Position numbers and translations under genes: made by a program
The notes under the pieces: generated by a model
Told to the model about the DNA's origin: nothing
Databases searched by the model: none
What the model saw: only the letters and a program-made list of their open reading frames with translations
Shown: positions 23,901-35,900 of the stretch, in pieces
Layout: each line of letters begins with the position of its first letter
Position numbering within the stretch: the first letter of the stretch is position 1
Source: Misgurnus anguillicaudatus
Taxonomy: Eukaryota; Chordata; Actinopteri; Cypriniformes; Cobitidae
Assembly: GCF_027580225.2 (NCBI RefSeq)
Contig: NC_073340.2
Location: forward strand, 22,178,501-22,242,500
Direction: 5' to 3'
DNA: 64,000 bases

Positions 23901-26900
23901 TATTATTCAGTACTAGTTAATGACTAATCAATATTTATATTGAATATCCTTTGTTAACAGGTATGTCTATGACAAGTGTTAAGTCATTGTGTCATAGTAC
24001 TTCTTATATTATTGCCTCCAAGGTTGAATTGCTTCTCTGTTTTCATCAAATGAGGAAGTTGCTTTGAATTCAGTTCAAGTTTGTCTATAGTTTCACAGTT
24101 GTGCATTGTTCAAAGCAGCTCTACAATAAATACATGTTAGTAAAGACAGCAGAGTCATATATTGAAAATATATAAAAAGCATTTTACATGGAATATACAT
24201 TTTCACAAAGGATATATAGCCTACTAACTCTGCATTCATATTATTTACTGCACATGTATGTATATAAGTATGTATAGACCGTTTCAGCAGTAACAACATA
24301 AACAAGCGGCTGTATATTTTTGACGAGGCATTTGTTCAAGAGATCAGTTTAGCAACTAGTCACACCATTAAAAAAACGAAACCGGAAGTAAGGTTCGGAT
24401 CCAGACGTGTATCACGTGCGTCCGATGAAACCGTCTATACTAGAGATACTAACGTGATGTATATTAGCAATACTAACAGTATAATTAAACATTGCAAACA
24501 CTTAATAAATACATCTGCTAAAAATAATGAATCTCTCTGTTTCTGTCTCTCTCCAGCATCTATCATCTGAAGAGAACTGCCCCAGCACTCACTCCAGTCA
24601 GTCAGACAGTCAGTATGGATCGCCACCTAGAGGCTGGTCTGAGGAACTCGATGAGCATGGCCACACACTTTACGTGTCTGAATACACCAATGAGAAGGTG
24701 CTGGAAAGGGCTGCTAACACAAAACAACTTATTTTAAAGATGATAGTAGCGTAACAATGATTTACTTTACAGTGGATTAAACACGTGGATGAGCAGGGCA
24801 GGCCGTACTATTACAGCGCTGATGGTTCCCGCTCCGAATGGGAATTACCAAAAGTAAGATGCATACACACAGCTCATACTCACTCTCACACACACAACAA
24901 TCTTGATATGGTATCTACTCTAATGGCCATGTGTAATTTGGTGTGTGTCTATGCTGAGGCAAGGGAGGGGCATGATGCTGTGATTATTTAGGGGGAGGTA
25001 CTCAACATTGCTGTTCCTTTTATCGGTTCTGGTCCCTCTCCTTCCTTGCAAATTTATGTTTGATTTATTTCAGTTTTTTCACTAATCCATCTGCACTTTA
25101 TTCTCACATTATCTTGTCATTCTTGTTTGTTTCCAGTATAATCTCTCTCCTCCAAACTGTGGAGATGTTCCTAAAAGTCACAGTTTGGAGAGAAAGCAGC
25201 AGGAGCCCATTCTGCTGACCAAGTGGAGACACAGCACCTATGTGCTGGACCTCAGCGACAAGGTAAATCGAACTATATTTGTGCTAATAATTAATTGGAA
25301 AATATATCTCAATGTCTTTTACCATTAAAAAAATCAATATTCAGAGAAAAAACGTTTTAATATTTTGCACCATGTGGTTTGTATGTGTATGTGTCATTTT
25401 TTTATTTTCATTTTGTAAGTTTTTTTAAAGATGCTGAAGAAAGTCTGACCTAAGTTGCTTTTATGTCAGACATTCAGAAACAGATGGTTCAGTGTTAACC
25501 AGTTCACCAAGGACTTTGGCCTATCGCTGTACAGAAAAGTTAGTTGTCCTAATATGTTGTAACCAATCAGCTGTGATTTCAAACGAATCAAGAAACGAAT
25601 CAAAGCGAATCAAAGCAAAATAAGCAGTTTGTGATTTGTACATGAAGATAGATCTGTACTGTATACATCTGTGTGCGTGTATGTTCATGTCTGCTGCATT
25701 TATACTAATTCCTCATCTACTTCTAACTTTTGAATTAAACAAATCTTTCCACACAAATTATTTGTATAACATTACTGCCCATCCTGAATTTAATGATTTC
25801 TGCTGCATTGTATTACGAGACTCTTCAGACTTGATTTAACCTCCTCTCATTCATCTTCTTCTCACCCAACTATTTTGGGTTTTTTCACACAGTGTTTCTC
25901 TGTTTTTGACTTGTAGGAGTGTGTGAATGCAAAACATAGCTCTCCTGAATCAGACTCTTGTCCCTCTTCACCAAAACACCCCTCAACCGTTAGTATACAC
26001 CCTAACCTGTGTGCTAGTGTGCATGCTTTTTAAATGTAGGCTATTAACATGAAATTGTGTGCAGTGCATATCATGATCTGTTGTAAATTAACCATCTAAA
26101 CCATTCATTGAACATTTAAAATCCCAGCTTCCAACTTTTTAAGCTGTCGTATTCACCCAGGTCTAATTTGTCTCTTCTCGATAGCCCTCAGAAAAGTGTG
26201 GGGTTCTCAATGTTACCAAAATCACTGAACACGGGAAGAAAGTCAGGTAAACATTTGATGTTAGACTATTTTTTGTACAATTGTGGGGAAATGGATGTAT
26301 TGGTAAAATAAATATTAGATATTATTTAAAATAGGGGTGCACCGATAAATGCCGATATACATTAATAATACGTGGCTGATAACTATTTTGAATCGCACAG
26401 CCGATATTATTCACTGCAATTTCATGTACTACGGCTTTTGATCAGTAAGTCCTTATCGATCTGAAATCACTGTGTGTTTGAGTCGTTTATATAACATGCA
26501 TTTGAAAAAGCAACACTCGTCAAACATAATCATTAAAGATATAATTTATTATCATGTAAATACCTGAAAAGGTTTGAAGAACAGCAATATAAATATATCA
26601 TTAAGACATTTCCTGGAGCAGTGTGTGTTAGGTTCTTTGTCTACTGCGCATATTGAGTTTCTGCACGAGAGCGCCCTCTGGCTTTTGGATGTAGCAGCAT
26701 TTCACAGTAATTAATTGAGAAGCATAACAAACATCATCAGCAGATCGATCGGAGCATCCCTAATTTAAATATAACTAATATTAAAATAAACAGTAAAAAA
26801 ATGTTCTTAAAGTCACCTTGCACCCTAAAGGGACACTCCACTTTTAAAAAAAAAATATGCTCAGTTTCCAGCTCCCCTGGAGTTGGGCATTTGGTTTTTG

Positions 26901-29900
26901 CCATTTTGGAGTCCATTCGGCTGGTCTCCGGGTCTGGCGGTGGCATTTTTGGCATGGCGTGGCATGGTCCATTGAATCTGATTAGACAATTAGCATCACG
27001 CTAAAAAATTATGTCATATTATGCACTGCCCGAAAATAGTCCCCTTTGTCCCCTTTTCAGTAGTATTTTCAGGTGCTGCGTAATATCATTGCGCCTCCTG
27101 CAGCTATGGTACAGCAGCAAGTTCTTGATTATTACGCCAGAATAAGAGTATAGGTCCTAGCCACATCTGCCTAGAAAATCGCAATTTTTAATTTTCCGTT
27201 AGTCTTAGTCCACGATGTAAATACAGAAGAGTCAAGTTTTAAATAGGATAAATATCGAAACTCTTTGGTTATTTTTTAGCGCAATGCTAATGGTCCAATC
27301 AGATTCAATGGATTATGCTAAGCTATGCTAAAAATGCCACCGCCAGACCCGGATTTCAGCTGAATGGATTCCAAAATGGTAAAAATCAAATGTTAAACTC
27401 TAGGAGAGCTGGAAAATGAGCATATTTTCAAAAAAGTGGAGTGTCCCTTTAATGAACATAGTGCAGTGCATGCTGGGCCATCAATATCTTTTGTTTGTTT
27501 TTTTGCAATAGAAAGATGCATATATCCGCTACATTTTTATTTCTGTCAACTTATGGTATGAACGGGCCACAAATGAACATTTGTTGATATTTAGAAAAAT
27601 TGCACTACCGTATTGTGATCAAATTTCGCAATAATATTATTTACTTCTTCCATCCCTAGTTTATTGTATGATCTTCTTTTAAAGAGTTCAGATGCAAAAA
27701 AACACTTAATGCCACCTCCATCAAAAATAAGATAATGACATTAACCGAATGCTCTTGGCATGTATTATACGTTCATTAAATACTTTCGCTTCAAATTCGC
27801 TTTATCCCGAACTCATTCAGAAATAGTGGTTTGTTGGCAGAATCAAGAGTCTGATCAAAAATACTAACTTATAAGAAAACATGTCAGACTCACTTCATAT
27901 GCTGTTTTTATTTTGCTCTGCAGAAAGAATTGGGCCTCCACCTGGACTGTTTTGCAGGGTTCATCTCTGCTCTTTGCAAAGGGTCAGGGCAGTGCCACAA
28001 GTTGGGTATGTGTTTCAATCAAAGTCTCTTGCAACAATCATCTCTTGCACTGAAAAAGCTCTTGAAAAACTTTAGTATTTAATCTCACTAGTCTGACATT
28101 TGACAGGATTATCCTATGCCTCGGATGTTGAAAGGACCTCCATAAAATAGTGTATTATTAAACTGCATCCATGTTCAGTGCTTTTAGTGTGCCAACTAAA
28201 AGGATCAAGAATTGTTAGATTTAGAATTTAGATAACTAGCATAATGTTACTTCTCTCCATTTTTACCTTCATTTATATTTCTCATCTGTTGTGAGTCTGT
28301 GTTCATGCATTATCAATCTCTTTTTCTGTTCTTTTCCTTTCTTATTTTCATCTTCTGTCTCTCCAAAGTCGTACTGCCGCAACGGTTCCTTCCCTGAACT
28401 CCTCCTTTCGTTGCTAAGTAACTGGAAGCGTACGATTAAGCCCCGCCCTGCGGTATCCTATGCGCACTATGGGCGTGGCCGGGCTTCCTCTGTATGTCAG
28501 CCCACTCTGGTCTGAATGTGTCCTTCAAGCTGATCCAGGAACAGTTTAGCCTTGATTAAAGCTTACAACAGTTCAGAAAATGTATAGGAAAGTTTTAAAC
28601 ATATAGGGGCGGTTTTTCGGACAGGGTTTAGATTAATCCTATATGGACTATGCCTTAGTTATATTAGGACATTTGAGTAGTTTTTACAAATAAACCTTAC
28701 CAAAATCAATACTGGTGTGCATCGTAAGACAAATCAATGGCACTGATATATGTTCAGATATGTCCGTACAAGGCGTTTTCAAATTAAGGCAGCTCAAATA
28801 TACATTTTAGCCTTGGACTAGTATAAGCCCTGTCCTGGAAACCGCCCAATAATTTTTTGAAAATTGTAAGTAAAGATTGTAATCAGAATAAAGTGGTCAT
28901 ATTTTTTTTAAGTTAATACTTTTGGTCATCTATCTACAAGATGCTAAACTGCTTCCAGATCAGCTGAAAAAGGGCAGCTTGTCTCCCATTTTAATTGTGC
29001 ACGTCCTATATTGACACTTACTTTCCTCTGCTATATGCTTGAATATGGTTCCCTTCTATAGGAGTGGGTGCAGTATGTCAAATAATCATGCAGTTAGTAA
29101 AAGAATATGGATGCACTGAGAACTTTACGTTTGTTGGCATGCATTTCTGTATAATAAGACTAATTTATTTCATGCCACCGAAACCTTTTTAATTTGGATT
29201 TCCATAACATACAAAATAAAGCTTAGCATCGCATAAATACATAAGAATGTGGGAATGCTCTTTGCCAACTTGGGCCATGAATTTTAAAAGTTTAAAGTTT
29301 GTGCATCGTGCATTTAAAATTCAAGTCTAACCTATTACTGAACTAATTCACATTTAAATGCCATGTGCTTGTATCTCACATATGACCCAGGATCACCAAC
29401 ATATTTATATAACAACTTTGGACTAAAGATATTTTAATACCAAAATTGTTCAGATTGTATACTTCTACAAACCGTCTTGTTCTTTCCATCTATGCCATGT
29501 AAAGTTTGGAGGGAACCAGTCCAAACCAGAATTCACAGTGGACCTCAGAGGCGGTTCAGTCGAGTGGGCATCCAAAGAGAAGTCCAGCAAGAAACATGTT
29601 ATTGAGGTGAGGACCAGATCTTTTTTGGAAATATGTTTATTGTAACAATTTCATATAATATGCAGAAAATAACAAAAGCAATTTGCAAATAAAGCAAATC
29701 AGTTGCAGGAGCCGTAGTTTTAAAACAAATAAACGGTGTTCATTAGGCACACCATAAAGCAGATTGCTTAAAACCAATTTACTATTACTGTGTAATTGCT
29801 TTTATTAAATTGTAGTATTTAGTATAGCATATACACTCACAGTTGTGCAATAATTAAACAGGCACTTTGTACAAAGCTCATTTGCTCATCATAATATGAA

Positions 29901-32900
29901 AACTGCCTATGCTTAAAATAATCCTACTTACCTTTTTACCCCACCAGCTGAAGACACGAACGGGCACAGAGCTGCTGATTCAGTCGGAGATAGACAGCGT
30001 TATTAATGACTGGTATAAAGCCCTTTCTGAAACCATCAACACACATGTGAGTGGAATACACAACACAACACGTACAAATACAGTGCATGTGAGGTCATTG
30101 TAATGACATTTTGTGTGTGTATCTGGTAGGCATGGGAGTCTGATGAGGCAATTGAAGAAGACATGCCGGAGTCTCCGGGAACAGAGAAACACGACAGAGA
30201 GAAAGATCTCAAAGACATCAAGAAAAACAGAGGTACATTCACTCATCTAGCTCCTGTATGATTATCAAATAAACCAGTCGTGCTATGAGGTCGTGCCGAA
30301 TCCTAAAACACATTTGCGTTTGAGCAGCAATGAAGACCTCCTCCAGTATGGAGTCATCTGAACAGAAGAAAACCAGAGTCAAGCTAAAGAAATTTCTCAC
30401 ACGGAGACCCACATTACAGGCGGTCAGAGACAAGGGATACATTAAAGGTAACAATCGGTTACCATGTGTACATAGTGAAAAGTAAAAGTTTGGAAGAGCA
30501 AGATTTACTTTTATTTATTTATTTATTTATGGACAAACTAAATTTATTTTCCCATTCATTTTCAATGTGGGGTCATTTTGACCCCAAACCCCTTAAACGG
30601 TAATTTTTTACACACCTTTAGAACAACCATATCAGACCTTGATTTATATGTAGAAATTTTCAGGTTTATAATGGATTTACTTTTATTTTTTTGACAAACA
30701 AAATGAAAAAAGTATTATTTTTTTAAATTTCCCATTAATTTTCAATGTGGGGCATTTCGACCCCAATACCTTAAACGGTCAAATCCAGCCCAGTTTTTTT
30801 GTGCATCTTTAGATAGATTATTTAGAAATAGTCACAGAGTTTCATGCCCCTGAGATGAAAGTAACACTTTTAAAAAATGAAAGAAATGTCCAAACACTGA
30901 TAAAGGGTTAATGACCCTTTCAAATAAGGTAGTAATAGACCATTTCATTCTGGGGACAAATCCTGGGATTGCAAATAGACATGTAAAACATTTCTGGATA
31001 ACTTTTGCACTCAATAAAGTTTCATACCTTCTATGTAGATATCAGAGAACAGTGTAACGTTGTATCAATGCATTCTTTGGCAAAATTAACTAAAAGTATT
31101 ACTTCTCACGGTTAAGCAGATAATTCACTGCTCAATTTTTGTAGTTAACATTTAAACCAAGACTGAAATTGCATTCATATTCACTAAAATTAAGGGAATG
31201 CCCAAATACATGAAAAAAATAATGTTAGTTATTAATTGATTAGTCGATAGTATAATAATTAATCAATAGTATCTATTATAAGAGCAAGCAGTTTGGTTAG
31301 CAGACACTAAACCTATGTCTCTTCTGTTCTCAGATCAGGTGTTTGGCTGCAGTTTGACAGCTTTGTGTCAGAGAGAGGGCACATCTGTACCCAACTTTGT
31401 TAAGATGTGCATTGAGCATGTGGAGAATACAGGTACTGCGTGCGTGCGTGCGTGCGTGCGTGTGTGTGTGTGTGTGTGTGTATCAAGAATCGATTAATAA
31501 TGCTATCCTAAAGCTGTCATTCTAGTTATTAACACCATTCACTTTATGATTTGCTTTCTCTCCTGTGTCTCTTTTCTTGGCATAGGGTTGAATGTTGATG
31601 GCTTGTACAGAGTCAGTGGAAATCTGGCGGTCATTCAGAAGCTGCGTTTTGCGGTCAATCATGGTACGTATTGTTGTCTCTTTTACATGTACTGATAAAG
31701 AACGTGCATCTTAACTGCACTGCTAGTCGGATAAAAGCATCAGCCAAATGTGAATGTAAATTTTGTATAAAATATTACACAAATGTATTTTACACATAAA
31801 CATTACACTGTTCTGCCATGCTAAAAGATCAAACAGCACTAGTATGAAATCACCTAGTAAATAGTTTTGATCCCAGGAAATGCACATACTTAATGAATGA
31901 TAGCTCTAAGCTTTGGTTTAATTTAATATAAAATATGTTTATATGTCCTCAGATGAAAAAATCAACTTGGAAGAGAATAAGTGGGAAGACATTCACGTGA
32001 CCACAGGTGCTCTGAAGATGTTTTTCCGGGAGCTTCCAGAGCCGCTCTTCACCTACACATCCTTCAATGATTTTGTCGAGGCCATCAGTGAGTTTATGCT
32101 ATGAGCTTTAAAACTTAATAAATCAAGTACTAAAAATATAAAATGCAAAAATTTTAAAAATTATTTCTCAGAAGTTATTGTTTGTTGCTATGACTGGTTA
32201 TGTTGTGTTTTGATCTGTAATATTTCTTTTTACATATATCTCATTACATATCCTTTAAGTTAAAGGATTAGTCCATTTTCATAAAAAAATCTTGATAATT
32301 TACTCACCACCATGTCATCCAAAATGTTGATGTCTTTCTTTGTTCAGTCGAGAAGAAATTATGTTTTTTGGGGAGAACATTCCAGGATTTTTCTAGTTTT
32401 GATGGACCCCAGCGCTTAACAGTTTTAGTGCAGTTTGGAATTGCAGTTTCAAAGGACTCTAAACGATCCCAAACGAGGCATAAGGGTCTTATCTAGTGAA
32501 ACGATTGTCATTTTTTGGGAAGAAAAATAAAAAATATGCACTTTTAAACCACAACTTGTCTTCTTCCTCCGGCTGTGTGATGCGCCGCTCAAACTGATTT
32601 TGCCAAGTGGTTGATGTCCTCAGGACAACATATTGTGTTGACCCAAGGACAACATTTTTCTAAATAAAACCTAAACCTACCCCAAACCCCAACCCTAACC
32701 ATAACCAAACCCTAAAATCAGAGGGACATGATAAGTAAAAAACGAAGAAACAGTCTAGAAACAGCTAATCTTGGTTGTAAGCTTAAACTTAAAACAAACT
32801 ATAATCTTATTTCTGAAATCTGATTGGTTGATTGAAATGTTGTTCCAGGGTCAACACAATGTTGGCCTGAGGACATCAACCACTTGGCAAAATCAGGAGA

Positions 32901-35900
32901 GCCGTGATGCGCCAGCGCGACCTCACGTAATGATGTGGAAAGGTCACGTCACGTGTTACATATATGAAACGCACATTTACGGACCATTTTAAACAATAAA
33001 CTGACACAAAGACATTAATTAGTATCATTCGACATACAACAACGTCAGAACGGTCCTCTTTCTAAACACTGGGGCATAGTTTCGCATACATCATCCGTGA
33101 CCTCTTGACGTGACGACGAATTCATGAGGTCGCGCTGGCGCGTCACAGGACAGAGGAAGACGAAAAGTTGTGTTTTAAAAGTGCATATTTTTTATTTTTC
33201 TTGCCAAAAATGACAATCCTTTCACTAGATAAGACCATTATGCCTCGTATGGGATCGTTTAGAGTCCTTTGAAACTGCAATTTTAAACTGCATTAAAATT
33301 GTTAAGTGTTGGGGTCCATTAAAATGAGAAAAATCCTGCAATGTTTTCCTCAAAAAACATAATTTCTTCTCGACTGAACAAAGAAAGACATCAACATTTT
33401 GAATGACATGGTGGTGAGTAAATTATCTGGATTTTTTTTTTTAAGAAAATGGACTAATCCTCGTAAGTTTATAACCCATCATCTGATACATATAAACCTG
33501 TATTAGTCTAATGTGCTTTAGTTCCCTATACATCTTGACAGTTTAATAAGTACAGATACTGGTTTTATCATTGCGCACCTAGTAGACATCTACAGAATCA
33601 ACCACAAGAGGGAGCAATGTGACTTGGTAATAATTTATCTTAAGCTATCCAGAGCTCTCTCACCCCGTACTCTTTCATTTGGCTTAATTTTCAGAAAACT
33701 CTGATTACAAGCAGCGAGTCCAATCCATAAAAGACTTGATCAAACAGCTGCCAAAACCCAATCAGGAAACAATGAAAGTTTTATTCCAGCATCTGAAAAG
33801 GTAAGACAGAGCTCCTGTCATTGTTTTAATGCAAATGGAACAGTAAAATGGAAATGTATATTATATCCCCAAGCCATTACATGAAACAGTAGTTTATTTT
33901 ATAGCAGAGATGGATTTACTATTTTGAAGTAATTAGCCTTTCTTTTCCAAACCATCATTATTCATTATTGATTTAGGGCAGTGCTGGATTTTGCGTGCGT
34001 GCGTGTGTGTGTGTGTGTGTGCGTGTGTGTTGAGGTGAAGAGGGTGTGGTCCGTGATCTGCACAGCAAGCCTCTATCGAGTTATCTCACTGTATCCATTA
34101 CTGGGATAGACCTGGAGACTGGCCAACTACATCATTATGAGAGAGACACATGGGGAGCAGAAGGAGGGGATGTTCACCATATCCTCCTGATGCATTGCCA
34201 TTGGTTGTGATGCAGACACCACAGATACAGAGAGCGAGAGAGAGAGAGAGAGATGTCTTGTAAAATAGAGTGAGCAGAAGACAAGGTGACAGAAGTAGTT
34301 AAAGTACACAAAGGGCTTTTATTAAACCATGTTAAATGTCAGAATGTGACATCGGGTGAAATAGTTTATCCAGGGGCGGCGGCTGGGCCACACGCAGTAG
34401 GAATGTAATTAAATTAGTCAATGGACCGTGTAAACAGTTCTTGATTGTGACATCAAGCATTGAAGCTTCAGTGGAAACAGTACACATGAATGCAAGCACT
34501 TTGATACATGGTCAAACAACATTTTAGGTTTTTTTTAGTGATGATTCAAACTCTTCTTTTATGCACTGTAAGAAAAAATGGTCAAAAAGTGCTAAGCTGT
34601 CATGGGGGGTATCCTTTAAAAAGGTCCTAATATTTACCATTTAGGTACCAGGTATATATATATATCCATGCATTGAGACTTGAAAGAGGTTGGGACCACC
34701 TACCTTATTAACATACGGACACAGAAATACAGAAATCAGTAAATGTAGAAATACATAAATAAATGTGAAAATAAATAAATGTAGAAATACATGAATACAT
34801 GTAGAAATACATAAATAAATGTAGAAATAAATGTAGTGGTGCAAAAATAATAAAATTAAAAGTTGATACTTTTGACAATATATTTATTTATTTATTTATG
34901 TCTGCATTTAATTAATTACTTATTTATTCATGCATTTATTTATTTCTATACACTCAAGTCATTTTTCGTCTTCCATACTATTCTAATTGGCTGGAAAATG
35001 TTCCATGGGTGTTGATTATTTTTCTGTAAACCACACACCTAACCTTATAAATGTCTTAAAAATAGGCACTACAGAAATATTTGTGGTAATGTAATAATTT
35101 AACTCATTAGTCGTCAAATGGCGGGGAATTGGGCACTTACCCAATTTATAAAAAACTGAAGCAAAAAAATTACTAATTCTAAACTCTGTGTATGTTTTGA
35201 GTATCGTTCTGAATCTGATCTTTAACAAAATTCCTACACAAAAATTAAATTATTTCAGCTTTTTGCTAAAAAATTTATTTTAAAGAAAAATACTCATATT
35301 TAAAAGTTTATAAGCAGAGAAAAAATATAGATAGGATGAAAGTTTTTTTTTCCCCTGTTTTGTTTGTTTGTTTATTGTTTGTTTGAAAGCAGAGGGTCTG
35401 TTCTTTCATTTGATATATTTGTATGTTTATATATTTTTAGAAGAAAATTTTAACCAGTTAACGGCCCATCTTCAATTATTCCTGACATATATCTTTAATA
35501 TTGACTGAGTAAGGTCATGTCACAGATCAATGTAAAATCAAACTTTAATGTTCCTTATCTAATATTTAGATTATGAGACCTCACCCTGGCCTTCACAGAC
35601 AGGGCCATGTACTGTAATAAATAAAAGAAAAATACCTACTTGCACAGTATATTATTCATCTTATTTGCATGTTTAACCATTACAGAGTTGTTTTGGGCAT
35701 TAAAGGCTGATATGATTTTTGAGGCCATAATTGGCAAAAACAAAGGTGTGTGGTTTTTTAGCAATGCAGATGCTAATGCACTACTGAAAGTATTTTTCTA
35801 TTAGGTTTATGAAGTAACTATAACTATAAATCCATAACTGTACCTCTGTTATTACATCCATTCAAAACCTTAAAATAATGATGAGCAATAAAGCTTTGCT

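Noticed and set aside
28370..28515. Possible extra arhgap12 exon after CTCCAAAG
   Set aside because: The peptide SYCRNGSFPELLLSLL is not part of the family's PH domain, and the flanking exons (ending TSW, starting FGGNQ) join directly as in human.
32641..32715. Telomere-like CCCTAAC words
   Set aside because: AACCTAAACC and CCCTAACC words are irregular and lie inside a short inverted-repeat element; this is not an interstitial telomere.
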